Position numbers and translations under genes: made by a program. 42,590 bases of DNA, taken from an uncultured Fibrobacter sp. (GTDB lineage: Bacteria; Fibrobacterota; Fibrobacteria; Fibrobacterales; Fibrobacteraceae). The notes below the pieces were generated by a model. It did no database searches. It saw only the letters and a program-made list of their open reading frames with translations, and was not told the origin of the DNA. The first letter of the stretch is position 1; each line of letters starts with the position of its first letter. Where the stretch lies: positions 1 through 42,590 of the forward strand of contig NZ_CAMVDO010000026.1 of the NCBI RefSeq assembly GCF_947166265.1. The letters are read 5' to 3'. Below are positions 16,265 to 23,980 of this stretch, piece after piece.

Positions 16265-17203
16265 ATGAAAGCCATTTTGATTATTGCGCATCATTGCATT
16301 TTGCCGGGAGCCTATAAGGGCTTCGAAGAAATTCTAGACAAATTGCATCACGATTTGCCGGGAACGCGTGTGGCGAGTACGAGTCTTCTGGATTTAGAAA
16401 ACGACTTGCGTACGCTTTTGCGCGAAGATGTGGAATCGGTAACGCTTCTGCCGTATCTGCTATTGAATGGGCAGCATACAAAGAATGATGTTCCCAAGGT
16501 GGTGGCGCATTTACAGGCGGAATTCCCGCAAATTCCGATCACTCTGTTGCCCTGTCTTGGCGACTGGAAAGAATTTGCCGACATGGTGGTTGCCGGGGTA
16601 CGCGCCGCGCAGATAGACGAGAGAACGCCCGCTGAAGCGGGCTACAGACGAAAGACGAAAGAAAATAAGTCTTGTCAAAATAATCTCTCGTCTCTCGCCT
16701 CTCGTCTCTCGTCTAAACCGAACCTCTTTTCCATCGAATTGAATCTTGAAGGCAAGAATGTTCTTGTTGTGGGTGGTGGTCGCATAGCGCTTCGCAAGGT
16801 GAAAACGCTTTTGCCCACGGGAGCCCGCATCACCGTAGTTGCTCCGCAATTTGATCCAGATTTTTCTCTCGTCTCTAATCTCTCGTCTCTCGTCTTAATA
16901 AATCGCCCCTACGAACCGCTTGACCTTCGTGGAATTTTTATGGTGTTCATCTGCACCGACCAGCCTGCCGTCAATGCGCAAGTATCTAACGATGCCCGCG
17001 CCCGCCGCATTCTGGTGAACAATGCCTGTGACTACCTAGACGGCGACTTTATTGTGCCCGCCCGCATGGACTTTGGTGAAAACATCGCCGTGACGGTTTC
17101 TACCCAGGGACGTGCCCCTTCGCTTGCCAAAAAACTGAAACAGAAAATCCAGAGCGAATGGGCCGAAGGGCTTGAAGAAATCGAAAGAAATTTCAATAAA
17201 TAA
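16265..17203 (+). CDS. Fused sirohydrochlorin cobaltochelatase/ferrochelatase (CbiX/SirB-like) - precorrin-2 dehydrogenase (Met8/CysG-N-like)
   Basis: Encodes 312 residues. The ATG at 16265 is chosen because MKAILIIAHH is the expected chelatase start; an in-frame upstream start (16154) would read through the repeat. Domain 1 (about 1-117) is a short CbiX-type chelatase half: AHHCILPGAYKGFEEIL, then TLLPYLLLNGQHTKNDVP with a candidate metal-ligand His. Domain 2 (about 150-312) is the NAD-dependent precorrin-2 dehydrogenase: VLVVGGGRIALRKVKTLL, ITVVAPQ, ARRILVNNACD, DFIVPARM and VSTQGRAPSLAKKL. Together they turn precorrin-2 into siroheme. The linker (about 118-150) and a loop near residues 200-212 are encoded by TCTCTCG heptamer repeats. 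Gene names could be sirB/cbiX plus met8/cysG. Confidence 0.88.
   Translation: MKAILIIAHHCILPGAYKGFEEILDKLHHDLPGTRVASTSLLDLENDLRTLLREDVESVTLLPYLLLNGQHTKNDVPKVVAHLQAEFPQIPITLLPCLGDWKEFADMVVAGVRAAQIDERTPAEAGYRRKTKENKSCQNNLSSLASRLSSKPNLFSIELNLEGKNVLVVGGGRIALRKVKTLLPTGARITVVAPQFDPDFSLVSNLSSLVLINRPYEPLDLRGIFMVFICTDQPAVNAQVSNDARARRILVNNACDYLDGDFIVPARMDFGENIAVTVSTQGRAPSLAKKLKQKIQSEWAEGLEEIERNFNK
16614..16718 (+). repeat. GACGAGA / TCTCTCG inverted element with internal hairpin, encoding the interdomain linker
   Basis: Left part AGACGAGAGAACG (16615-16627), hairpin CCCGCT-GA-AGCGGG, then TACAGACGAAAGA. The right part is four heptamers TCTCTCG (one reads CCTCTCG) at 16684-16711 and TCTAA. The left AGACGAGAGA is complementary to the right TCTCTCGTCT. 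The same arrangement recurs at 23248-23400 with a different internal hairpin. Confidence 0.8.
16865..16899 (+). repeat. TCTCTCG heptamer tract inside precorrin-2 dehydrogenase domain
   Basis: TCTCTCG, TCTCTAA, TCTCTCG, TCTCTCG, TCTTAAT, read in frame as SLVSNLSSLVLI after VVAPQFDPDF. The tract replaces the variable loop of the Rossmann domain. Confidence 0.75.
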
Positions 17204-17239
17204 CGCAATTTCCTGTTACGGTTTGTGATAAAAGTCACG

Positions 17240-17256
17240 TATTCCAAATTGGAATA
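17240..17256. promoter_or_regulatory. Perfect palindrome TATTCCAAATTGGAATA upstream of a lipoprotein gene
   Basis: Eight-base arms around a central A, 70 bases before the ATG at 17326. The core TCCAAATTGGAATA is also found at 41993 upstream of the PH-domain gene. Could be an operator; no regulator is known. Confidence 0.45.
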
Positions 17257-17325
17257 TCGGCTCGTGTGTTTTTTTCTTTTGAAAAGTATAGATTTCGAAA
17301 GAATAACGTAACAAAGGAGCATCCT

Positions 17326-18414
17326 ATGCAGAAATCATTCGTTTTCGGTTTTGCCCTGGCTATGGGAATGTTGATTGGTTGTGGCGATAGTTCTTCGAGC
17401 TCCTCGCCAGAAACGACAGATGGTGATGATTCTCAAATCGAAAGTAGTAGCACGGACAGCAGTGACAGCTCCGATAAGAGTAGTGCCTCGACTAAAAAGA
17501 GTAGCTCGAGTGAAGCGGATAATCCCACTTCGGTTTCCGCGTTTTTCCCGGAGGGTTACGATGCGGACAAGGTAGTGGCCTGGTATGCTTCGGATATGGT
17601 CACTACGGAAGAAAAGGGCCAAACGATGTCATTTGTCGAAGCGGTTTATCTTTTTGAAGATGGAACTTTGCTTGCTGCCGATCAAGAAATCATAACAAAG
17701 AATAATGTCTCTACATACAAAAATTCGATTGCTGGCGAAGGAACTTGGGACGGTAATGTCAAGGACTTTGCGAACGCTACAGTGAATATTCATGCGCAGG
17801 AATGGGACATGCCGATTGAAGTGAAAAAAGGCAAGTTCACAATTACCCTATACGAAGGTGTTTCGTTGACTTTTACCTTGGCCAAAACGGATGTGCCCGA
17901 GGCGGATGTTGTCACTGAGGAAGACGACAAGGTGGTCATCGATAATCCTGATGGTACAGCGGAGCAGCTGAAATGGGCCAAATCGATTATAAAGCGTTCA
18001 AAGGAGGAGGTTTCGTCCATCGCTACATTTGAAATCTCGGAACCCACCTGGGAAAAGAATAAGGTCAATGACCGTCAGTATTTGGCGACTTTTAAGGTCA
18101 AGGTGACCTTGAGCGAAGGTGAATTCTATACCGAAGATTCGGATTACCCGACCCTTGCGATAGGGCAGTATCCGGTGCATGCGCTTGATTCGGAAAAGGA
18201 CCATCTTCCGGAGCTATGGAATAATAATGACTGGGAAATTACAAATGCCAAGGTGGTTGGAAATACCATGACGGCAACGATGACCGAAAAAATTGATAAT
18301 TTGAAGGTGGGCCGTGCTTACGTCATTGTTTCAAAAAATAATGGTATGGACGTGTCGGTACAATATAGCGAGGCGTTCTTTATCGTGCCACCTAGCTACC
18401 AAGGTGATTTGTAA
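17326..18414 (+). CDS. Lipoprotein with Ser-rich linker, unknown function
   Basis: Encodes 362 residues from ATG 17326, which follows AAAGGAG (17313-17319); an upstream in-frame start is rejected. The signal peptide ends with LIGC (Cys about residue 19), then a 50-residue Ser/Asp/Thr-rich linker (SSSSSS, SSDSSDKSS), a style shared with other lipoproteins here. The remaining ~290 residues look beta-rich. Residues about 75-175 contain EGTWDGN and ITLYEGVSLTFTLAK. The last ~150 residues (EISEPTWEKNKVNDRQYLA onward) resemble an immunoglobulin-like sandwich. It lies between cbiX-met8 and hemB on the same strand, but nothing links it to tetrapyrroles. Confidence 0.8.
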   Translation: MQKSFVFGFALAMGMLIGCGDSSSSSSPETTDGDDSQIESSSTDSSDSSDKSSASTKKSSSSEADNPTSVSAFFPEGYDADKVVAWYASDMVTTEEKGQTMSFVEAVYLFEDGTLLAADQEIITKNNVSTYKNSIAGEGTWDGNVKDFANATVNIHAQEWDMPIEVKKGKFTITLYEGVSLTFTLAKTDVPEADVVTEEDDKVVIDNPDGTAEQLKWAKSIIKRSKEEVSSIATFEISEPTWEKNKVNDRQYLATFKVKVTLSEGEFYTEDSDYPTLAIGQYPVHALDSEKDHLPELWNNNDWEITNAKVVGNTMTATMTEKIDNLKVGRAYVIVSKNNGMDVSVQYSEAFFIVPPSYQGDL

Positions 18415-18417
18415 GTG

Positions 18418-18446
18418 AAAGGGGACCCGGCAGAGTCCTTTTTTGT
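18418..18446 (+). terminator. Probable intrinsic terminator after the Ser-rich lipoprotein gene
   Basis: AAAGGGGAC and GTCCTTTTTT flank an eight-base loop. Four Watson-Crick pairs are extended by G-T wobbles and A-T pairs, so it is modest in strength. Confidence 0.55.
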
Positions 18447-18485
18447 TATATTGTGAAAAAAATCTAACCCTAATCACTTCCTACT

Positions 18486-19454
18486 ATGATTATCCGTCCT
18501 CGTCGTTTACGCAAGAATGAAACCATCCGTAACATGGTGGCTGAAACAGCCGTGAATCCTAATGCCCTCGTTTACCCGATGTTCGTGGTAGAAGGGGAGA
18601 ATGTCAAAGAAGAAATTCCTTCGATGCCGAATCAATTCCGCTTTAGCATCGATGAAATTCTGAAAGAACTCGAAGGTTGTGTCGCTCTTGGACTCAAGTC
18701 GATTCTGCTTTTCGGCATCCCGAGCTACAAAGACGAAATTGCGTCTTCTGCTTACGATGACGACGGAATTGTGCAGCGCGCGGTGCGTTCTATCAAGGCG
18801 AAGTATCCGGATCTCTATGTGATTACCGACGTATGCCTTTGCGAGTACATGAGCCACGGTCATTGCGGCATTGTCAAGGAAGACGGTGATGTGGATAACG
18901 ACCCGACGCTGGAACTGTTGGCAAAGACCGCTCTGTCCCATGCGGAAGCCGGTGCCGATATGGTGGCTCCTTCCGATATGATGGATGGACGTGTGTCTGC
19001 CATTCGCGCAAAGTTGGATGAAAACGGTTATACGAATGTACCTATCATGGCGTACAGTGCAAAATTTGCAAGCGCCTATTACGGCCCGTTCCGCGATGCG
19101 GCTGATTCGGCGCCTCATTTTGGAAACCGCAAAAGCTACCAGATGGATGTCCGCAACGGTCGCGAAGCTTTGCATGAGGTCGAACTTGATTTGGAAGAAG
19201 GTGCCGATATCGTGATGGTGAAGCCTGGACTTGCGTTCTTGGATGTGCTGCGTGGAGCGGCGGAAATGAGCAATGTTCCCGTGGCCGTGTATAATGTAAG
19301 TGGCGAGTATTCGATGGTGAAGGCTGCCGCTAAAATGGGTTGGATTGACGAAAATGCGATAATTCGCGAAAATTTGCTTGCCATGAAGCGTGCCGGGGCC
19401 GATATCATTATAACGTATCATGCAAAGGAAGCCTTGGAAAAGAATTTATTGTAA
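18486..19454 (+). CDS. hemB: Delta-aminolevulinic acid dehydratase (porphobilinogen synthase)
   Basis: Encodes 322 residues, the usual length. It condenses two 5-aminolevulinates into porphobilinogen. The Zn site is [14 protein letters not shown] (about residues 118-131) with three Cys, so this is a zinc-type enzyme. The Schiff-base lysines lie in AYSAKFAS (about residue 193) and VMVKPGLAF (about 246). SDMMDGRV and [10 protein letters not shown] are also present. It sits downstream of an unrelated lipoprotein and its terminator, so it probably has its own promoter in 18447-18485. Certain by motif. Confidence 0.97.
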   Translation: MIIRPRRLRKNETIRNMVAETAVNPNALVYPMFVVEGENVKEEIPSMPNQFRFSIDEILKELEGCVALGLKSILLFGIPSYKDEIASSAYDDDGIVQRAVRSIKAKYPDLYVITDVCLCEYMSHGHCGIVKEDGDVDNDPTLELLAKTALSHAEAGADMVAPSDMMDGRVSAIRAKLDENGYTNVPIMAYSAKFASAYYGPFRDAADSAPHFGNRKSYQMDVRNGREALHEVELDLEEGADIVMVKPGLAFLDVLRGAAEMSNVPVAVYNVSGEYSMVKAAAKMGWIDENAIIRENLLAMKRAGADIIITYHAKEALEKNLL

Positions 19455-19530
19455 AAATAAATTTTCGTGAATTTGTTGCAATAAATTGAATTTTTTGTGC
19501 TTTTTGAAAAAAAAAGAATTATATTTCGGT

Positions 19531-19546
19531 GTGTCTTAAGAGACAC
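19531..19546 (+). promoter_or_regulatory. Hairpin GTGTCT-TAAG-AGACAC in the leader of the small lipoprotein gene
   Basis: Six-bp perfect stem with a TAAG loop, 25 bases before the ATG at 19571 and close to GGAG (19559). The preceding TATATT (about 19520) could be a -10 box. It may stabilise the transcript or be an operator. Confidence 0.4.
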
Positions 19547-19570
19547 TAACCAATTTATGGAGAATAAAAA

Positions 19571-19891
19571 ATGAAAAAGCTTATGCTTCTCGCCGCTCTT
19601 GGCGCTGCTGCTATCCTCACTGCTTGCGGTGATGACTCTTCTTCTGGCGCTGCTGCTGACGGCTGCTCTGTTACCAGCGACGATACTTCTGTGACCATGA
19701 CTACTAGCGCTCTTGGCTACACCTCCAAGACGATTTGGAAGATTGATGGTGACAATGTTGTTACCACCTATGATCCGGCTCCGGAAGGCACTGAACCGAT
19801 TACTGTTCCGAAGGGTGATCAGACCATTGAAACCCTGAAGGCTTCTGCTGAAGAATCCTGCAAGGCATGGGAAGCTGCCGAAGTCAAGTAA
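19571..19891 (+). CDS. Small lipoprotein, unknown function
   Basis: Encodes 106 residues. The signal peptide MKKLMLLAALGAAAIL ends at lipobox LTAC (Cys19), followed by a short GDDSSSG linker. The mature part of about 75 residues contains two further Cys (GCS near residue 32 and EESCKAW near residue 97), which could form a disulfide. It is Thr/Ser-rich with no recognisable domain. TATGGAGAA precedes the start and an excellent terminator follows, so it is a stand-alone unit. The AT-rich leader and strong signals suggest high expression. Confidence 0.8.
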   Translation: MKKLMLLAALGAAAILTACGDDSSSGAAADGCSVTSDDTSVTMTTSALGYTSKTIWKIDGDNVVTTYDPAPEGTEPITVPKGDQTIETLKASAEESCKAWEAAEVK

Positions 19892-19914
19892 TCGTTTCTA
19901 GCGAATTGATTTTT

Positions 19915-19949
19915 AGAAAATCCAGCTTTCGGGCTGGATTTTCTATTTT
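19915..19949 (+). terminator. Strong intrinsic terminator after the small lipoprotein gene
   Basis: AGAAAATCCAGC (19915-19926) pairs perfectly with GCTGGATTTTCT (19933-19944) around TTTCGG, followed by ATTTTT. Confidence 0.92.
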
Positions 19950-19995
19950 TATGTAAAAGCAATTAATTCCTATGCAAGCTCTGCGGCAAAATGAA

Positions 19996-20020
19996 GTTCA
20001 TTGAGCTTGCCGAAATGAAC
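19996..20020 (+). repeat. TGAGCTTGCCGAA-core hairpin with GTTCAT/ATGAAC arms
   Basis: GTTCAT-TGAGCTTGCCGAA-ATGAAC, six perfect arm pairs. The arms differ completely from the copies at 9708 and 15611, while the core is identical. Intergenic, upstream of hemL. Confidence 0.85.
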
Positions 20021-20050
20021 ATTTGGGTCGATATGCAACACTCGATTAGC

Positions 20051-20072
20051 GTGGTTCGACAGGCTCACCAAC
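20051..20072 (-). repeat. Core hairpin, complementary orientation, upstream of hemL
   Basis: TGG-TTCGACAGGCTCA-CCA, the complement of the TGAGCCTGTCGAA core with TGG/CCA arms. It is 14 bases before the hemL start and takes up most of the leader. Confidence 0.75.
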
Positions 20073-20085
20073 CGGAGTAAGAAAA

Positions 20086-21372
20086 ATGAAACATCTTGTA
20101 AGTGAAAGAATGTTTGTTGAGGCTAAAACCTTAATGCCGGGTGGCGTGAACAGCCCGGTGCGTGCGTACGGTAATGTGGGGGCGACGCCTCCGTTTATAG
20201 CGCGTGCGAAGGGTAGCCACATTTACGATGTCGACGGTAACGATTACATTGATTACGTGGGCAGCTGGGGCCCGATGCTTTTGGGCCACGCGCATGATTC
20301 TGTAATCAAGGCAGTCTCCGAGACGGCGCAGAACGGGCTCAGCTTTGGCGCTCCGTGCGGCTTGGAATCGGAACTTGCGAAGCTTGTTATGAGCCTTGTT
20401 CCGAGTGTCGAGATGATTCGCATGGTGAACAGCGGCACCGAGGCGACGATGAGCGCTATCCGTGCGGCCCGCGGCTTTACCGGCCGAGACAAAATTGTGA
20501 AGTTTGAAGGTTGCTACCACGGCCATAGCGACAGCCTGCTCATCAAGGCGGGTTCGGGCATGCTTACGACGGGTAAGCCGAGCAGCAAGGGGGTTCCGGC
20601 CGACCTCGCCAAGTACACGCTTACGCTGCAGTATAACGATGTGACGGGCGTACGGGAATTGTTTGATAAGATCGGTGATGAAATCGCTGGCGTTATTGTG
20701 GAGCCTGTGGCGGGCAATATGGGCGTGGTGCCGGCGAAGCCGGAATTCTTGCAGGCGCTCTCCGAAGAAACCAAAAAGCATGGCGCACTCTTGATTGTAG
20801 ACGAAGTCATGACCGGTTTCCGCGTAGACATTCACTGCGCACAGAGCTTGTACGGCATCAAGCCTGACCTGACGACCTTCGGAAAGATTATCGGCGGGGG
20901 TATGCCTGTGGGAGCATACGGTGGTCGCCTTGATGTGATGCAGCAGATTGCGCCTCTCGGAGGAATCTATCAGGCGGGGACGCTTTCGGGCAATCCCGTT
21001 GCGATGGCGGCGGGGTTTGCCACGATGCGCGAACTTTCGACGCACCCGGAACTGTACGTGCATGCTGAAGCCATGACGAAACGCTTGATTGCTGGCCTCC
21101 AGGATGCGGCGAAGTCCGCGGGGATTCCGCTTGCGGCAAATCAGGTGGGGTCTATGGGCTGCATCTTCTTTACCGAAGGACCCGTGGAATGTTTTGCCGA
21201 CGTGCAAAAGTCGGACTTGGAACTGTTCCGCCGTTATTTTCTCGGAATGCTCGACGAAGGTATCTACCTCGCGCCGAGTCAGTTTGAGGCAATTTTCGTG
21301 AGCGCCGCCCACACGGAAAGCGACATTGACCGTACAATCGAAGCTGCCCGCAAGGTGTTTAAGGGACTTTAA
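20086..21372 (+). CDS. hemL: Glutamate-1-semialdehyde 2,1-aminomutase
   Basis: Encodes 428 residues, the normal length. PLP enzyme converting glutamate-1-semialdehyde into 5-aminolevulinate, the partner of HemA. Visible: [28 protein letters not shown] for phosphate binding, [18 protein letters not shown], and the PLP-binding Lys267 in [20 protein letters not shown] aminotransferases use the GGGMPVGA loop to gate the active site. No repeat-derived insertion is seen, unlike in hemC or hemD. GGAG (20074-20077) precedes the ATG. It is followed by tRNA-Lys on the same strand with its own promoter. Confidence 0.97.
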   Translation: MKHLVSERMFVEAKTLMPGGVNSPVRAYGNVGATPPFIARAKGSHIYDVDGNDYIDYVGSWGPMLLGHAHDSVIKAVSETAQNGLSFGAPCGLESELAKLVMSLVPSVEMIRMVNSGTEATMSAIRAARGFTGRDKIVKFEGCYHGHSDSLLIKAGSGMLTTGKPSSKGVPADLAKYTLTLQYNDVTGVRELFDKIGDEIAGVIVEPVAGNMGVVPAKPEFLQALSEETKKHGALLIVDEVMTGFRVDIHCAQSLYGIKPDLTTFGKIIGGGMPVGAYGGRLDVMQQIAPLGGIYQAGTLSGNPVAMAAGFATMRELSTHPELYVHAEAMTKRLIAGLQDAAKSAGIPLAANQVGSMGCIFFTEGPVECFADVQKSDLELFRRYFLGMLDEGIYLAPSQFEAIFVSAAHTESDIDRTIEAARKVFKGL

Positions 21373-21401
21373 AAAAATCTCAAATTTTTTATTAAAATCC
21401 C

Positions 21402-21430
21402 TTGACAACAGTTGCAGATAATTCTATAAT
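21402..21430 (+). promoter_or_regulatory. Consensus housekeeping promoter for tRNA-Lys
   Basis: TTGACA at 21402-21407, 17-base spacer, TATAAT at 21425-21430. Both boxes match the sigma-70 consensus perfectly, and the tRNA begins 21 bases further on. Confidence 0.9.
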
Positions 21431-21451
21431 TGTGCGCGTCCAAGCGACAAT

Positions 21452-21524
<73 letters not shown>

Positions 21525-21528
21525 CTAA

Positions 21529-21557
21529 AAGCCGTCTCCACCCCGAGGCGGTTTTTT
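21529..21557 (+). terminator. Intrinsic terminator after tRNA-Lys
   Basis: GCCGTCTC (21531-21538) pairs with GAGGCGGT (21545-21552) through one T-G wobble, followed by TTTTT. Confidence 0.85.
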
Positions 21558-21577
21558 GTTTAAAGAGATAATTCGAG

Positions 21578-22096
21578 TTACTTTCCGTTGTCGAGCATTT
21601 TGAGGGCGATATCCGCTAATTGGTCGGAGTAGAATCCGCCTGCGTTACTGAACACCAAAACACCTTTCTTATCCCTAACGGTCAAATGCGGAACGGCGTT
21701 CTTCTTGATTTTAAATTGGGTTCGTAGTTCCTCTTGCCAATAGACGGTTTTCCAGTCCCAGGGAACGTCTCGCTTGTATTTCCAATTGTGAATCTCGTCT
21801 CTGTCGCCACCACCGATGCATAGGACGACATTGATGTCCTTCTTTCGAAAAAATTCGGATAGCGTTTTGGCTTGCTTGAGTTCTTCAACGCAGACGGAAC
21901 ACCAGGTGGTCATGTAGAAAATAAAGGTACCGTTTTTCCCGGCGAGATCGTTGAGGGTGGTTGTCTTGCCATCGAGGCTGTAAAGCGTGATGTTCCCGTC
22001 AATCTTTGTGGCGAAGGGGTTCAGGCCTTTTACGTAAAAGGCGTAATAGGCGGCGACACCGAGAATGGCTAGAATGAGGAGTGTTTTTAGGTTCAT
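21578..22096 (-). CDS. Membrane-anchored TlpA/thioredoxin-like protein
   Basis: Encodes 172 residues. An uncleaved N-terminal segment (about 4-22, LKTLLILAILGVAAYYAFYV) anchors a thioredoxin-fold domain in the periplasm. The redox motif is WCSVC (about residues 66-70) within FYMTTWCSVCVEEL, followed by a central beta-strand VVLCIGGG and the cis-Pro region AVPHLTVRD. The fold and anchor are those of TlpA/ResA-type thiol-disulfide reductases used in cytochrome c maturation or disulfide reduction. Nearby heme synthesis genes make a cytochrome-related role attractive, but this is inference. It is transcribed toward the tRNA. Confidence 0.85.
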   Translation of the reverse strand: MNLKTLLILAILGVAAYYAFYVKGLNPFATKIDGNITLYSLDGKTTTLNDLAGKNGTFIFYMTTWCSVCVEELKQAKTLSEFFRKKDINVVLCIGGGDRDEIHNWKYKRDVPWDWKTVYWQEELRTQFKIKKNAVPHLTVRDKKGVLVFSNAGGFYSDQLADIALKMLDNGK

Positions 22097-22184
22097 AAGG
22101 ATAATATACCCTTTTTTTAGAAGAAAAGGGCGATTTAGGATCTCTTTTTGGGGGCTAACTCCGCTAGATTTCTATCTTTGGGCT

Positions 22185-22213
22185 ACGTCATTGCGAAAAA
22201 CCGAAGGTGACGT
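22185..22213 (+). repeat. ACGTCA...TGACGT inverted repeat upstream of ahbD
   Basis: ACGTCA (22185-22190) and TGACGT (22208-22213) are perfectly complementary around TTGCGAAAAACCGAAGG. The left part matches the island after ahbC (4312). Confidence 0.6.
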
Positions 22214-22235
22214 GGCTCTCTAAACGAGGTTTTGA

Positions 22236-23225
22236 ATGATTGTATCTTGGATGACCACCAACAAGTGTAACCTGACCTGCAAGCACTGCTACCAGGACGC
22301 GGGCGAAAACAAGGCTGCCGAACTCACTACGTCAGAGGCCATGAAGCTGATTGACGAAATCGCGAAGGCGGGGTTCAAGATCATGATTTTCAGCGGTGGC
22401 GAGCCGATGACGCGCCCCGACATTGTAGACCTTGTGGCCCATGCTTCGAGCAAGGGGCTTCGCCCGGTATTTGGCACCAACGGTACGCTCATTACGCACG
22501 ATTTGGCTTTTGAACTCAAGAAGGCCGGTGCAATGGCCATGGGCATCAGCATCGACAGTATCGACCATGACCGCCACAATGATTTCCGCGGTCTCCCGAA
22601 TGCCTTTGAACTCACGATGATGGGCATCGAGAACTGCAAGGCGGCAGGTCTCCCGTTCCAGATCCACACGACGATTATGGACTGGAACCAGAACGAAATT
22701 TTTGACATTATGGACTGGGTCAAGGAAATCGGTGCGGTGAATCACCAGATATTCTTCCTGATTCCGGTGGGTCGCGGCAAGGAAATCGAAGGTCATGCGC
22801 TTCGTGTTGCCGAATACGAAGGACTCCTCCGCAAGATTATGGAAAAGAGCCGCACGCTCGGCATACCCGTGAAGCCCACCTGCGCTCCGCAGTTCCTGCG
22901 CATCGCCGACCAGCTCGATATCAAGACTCGTTACAGTCGCGGATGCCTCGCCGGCCTCAGCTACTGCATCGTAAGCCCCATCGGTAAGGTGCGCCCCTGC
23001 GCCTACATGATGGAAGAGGCGGGCGATGTTCACGACACTCCGTTCGACGAAATTTGGGCGAATGCCGAAGTGTTCAAGAAACTCCGCACCAAGGCCTACG
23101 CCGGTGCCTGCGGCAAGTGCAAGTTTAACGACCGCTGCGGCGGTTGTCGTGCCCGTGCCGCTTACTACCACGACGGCGACTACATGCAAGAAGATTCCTA
23201 CTGCGCCTATGGGAGAGGCCTGTAG
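22236..23225 (+). CDS. ahbD: AhbD-like radical SAM heme synthase (Fe-coproporphyrin III decarboxylase)
   Basis: Encodes 329 residues. An in-frame TGA directly before the ATG fixes the start. Radical-SAM cysteines C11-x3-C15-x2-C18 lie in TTNKCNLTCKHCYQDAG, followed by FSGGEPMTRPD. The C-terminal SPASM-like region holds many Cys (GCLAGLSYC, RPCAY, CGKCKFNDRCGGC, YCAYG) for an auxiliary 4Fe-4S cluster. AhbD oxidatively decarboxylates two propionates of Fe-coproporphyrin III to vinyls, giving heme b as the last step of the siroheme-dependent route. The opening WMTTNKCNLTCKHCYQ and the string AELTTSEAMKLIDEIAKAG are characteristic. SPASM peptide maturases are the alternative, made unlikely by the neighbours. 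It is the only heme gene beyond hemL. Confidence 0.88.
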   Translation: MIVSWMTTNKCNLTCKHCYQDAGENKAAELTTSEAMKLIDEIAKAGFKIMIFSGGEPMTRPDIVDLVAHASSKGLRPVFGTNGTLITHDLAFELKKAGAMAMGISIDSIDHDRHNDFRGLPNAFELTMMGIENCKAAGLPFQIHTTIMDWNQNEIFDIMDWVKEIGAVNHQIFFLIPVGRGKEIEGHALRVAEYEGLLRKIMEKSRTLGIPVKPTCAPQFLRIADQLDIKTRYSRGCLAGLSYCIVSPIGKVRPCAYMMEEAGDVHDTPFDEIWANAEVFKKLRTKAYAGACGKCKFNDRCGGCRARAAYYHDGDYMQEDSYCAYGRGL

Positions 23226-23247
23226 TAGACGCTAGGAAGTTAGAAAT

Positions 23248-23400
23248 AGACGAGAGAACGGCCCTACGGGCCTACAGACGAGAGAAAAAAGGGGATTATT
23301 TTAACAAAATGACGATGGTGGAAATAAGTAGGTTTTAGCATGAATAACAATACTAATGGTGAAAATCTCTCGTCTCTCGTCTCTCGTCTCTCGTCTAATC
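23248..23400 (+). repeat. GACGAGA / TCTCTCG inverted element, second copy, spanning the tadA start
   Basis: Left part AGACGAGAGAACG (about 23248-23260), hairpin GGCCC-TAC-GGGCC, TACAGACGAGAGA. The right part is four TCTCTCG heptamers at 23366-23393 and TCTAATC. Same plan as 16614, but with a different internal hairpin. The right part is read inside tadA. Confidence 0.8.
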
Positions 23401-23909
23401 CTGATGACGAACGCTACATGCGCATGGCGCTCCGCGAGGCCGAAAAAGCCTTTGACGAGGGGGAAATCCCTATCGGCTGCGTTATCGTAAAAGATGGCGT
23501 TGTTATCGGTAAAGGTCATAATCAGATCGAAATGCTCAAGGATGCGACGGCTCATGCCGAAATCTTGTCGATTGGTACGGCGGCGAGCACCCTCGATAAC
23601 TGGCGTCTAGAAGGCTGTACTTTGTATGTAACTCTCGAACCCTGTCCGATGTGTGCAGGGGCCATTCTCAACAGCCGCGTGTCTCGTGTGGTCTACGGTT
23701 CCCCGGATACACGCTTTGGCGGCTGCGGTACGACCATCGACGTGATTACGAACAATGCGCTCAAGCGCGAAGTCGAAGTGGTGGGCGGGCTCCTTGCTGA
23801 TGAATGCCTTGGAATTCTGAAGGCTTTTTTTCAGAAAATGCGCCTGCAAAAAGGCGACAGCGGCAATAAGGGGAGTGCCGTCGGCACAGTTAATAGTTCC
23901 GAGTTCTAA
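23340..23909 (+). CDS. tadA: tRNA-specific adenosine deaminase TadA
   Basis: Encodes 189 residues. TadA deaminates A34 to inosine in tRNA-Arg(ACG). Zn/catalytic motifs are present: HAE (THAEILSI, about residue 71-73) and PCPMCAG (about 100-106). MRMALREAEKAFDEGEIPIGCVIV is the usual TadA beginning. The first 26 residues (MNNNTNGENLSSLVSRLSS...) are encoded by TCTCTCG heptamers and are not family sequence. An internal ATG at 23418 would give a protein of normal N-terminus. The last ~20 residues also look non-conserved. It is downstream of ahbD by 114 bases. Because the repeat unit is 7 bases, a unit gain or loss would put the 23340 start out of frame. Confidence 0.92.
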   Translation: MNNNTNGENLSSLVSRLSSNPDDERYMRMALREAEKAFDEGEIPIGCVIVKDGVVIGKGHNQIEMLKDATAHAEILSIGTAASTLDNWRLEGCTLYVTLEPCPMCAGAILNSRVSRVVYGSPDTRFGGCGTTIDVITNNALKREVEVVGGLLADECLGILKAFFQKMRLQKGDSGNKGSAVGTVNSSEF

Positions 23910-23970
23910 GTTACTAGAAAAATCAACTAAAAAAACTAGTAGCTAGTAACTAGTAACTAGTAACTTACTA
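23906..23970 (+). repeat. Period-7 CTAGTAA repeat upstream of the motor operon
   Basis: CTAGTAA occurs three times in tandem (23943-23963), followed by the near-complement CTTACTA and preceded by AAGTTACTAG, so the tract can also fold on itself. It ends 10 bases before ATG 23981 and occupies the leader. Confidence 0.75.
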
Positions 23971-23980
23971 TATTAAAATC

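Noticed and set aside
16684-16718. CRISPR-like array from TCTCTCG repeats
   Set aside because: Units are 7 bases with no spacers; it is a simple tandem repeat inside a coding region.
20131-21408. 425-codon open frame on the minus strand opposite hemL
   Set aside because: Antisense to a certain PLP enzyme; no signal, motif or ribosome-binding site.
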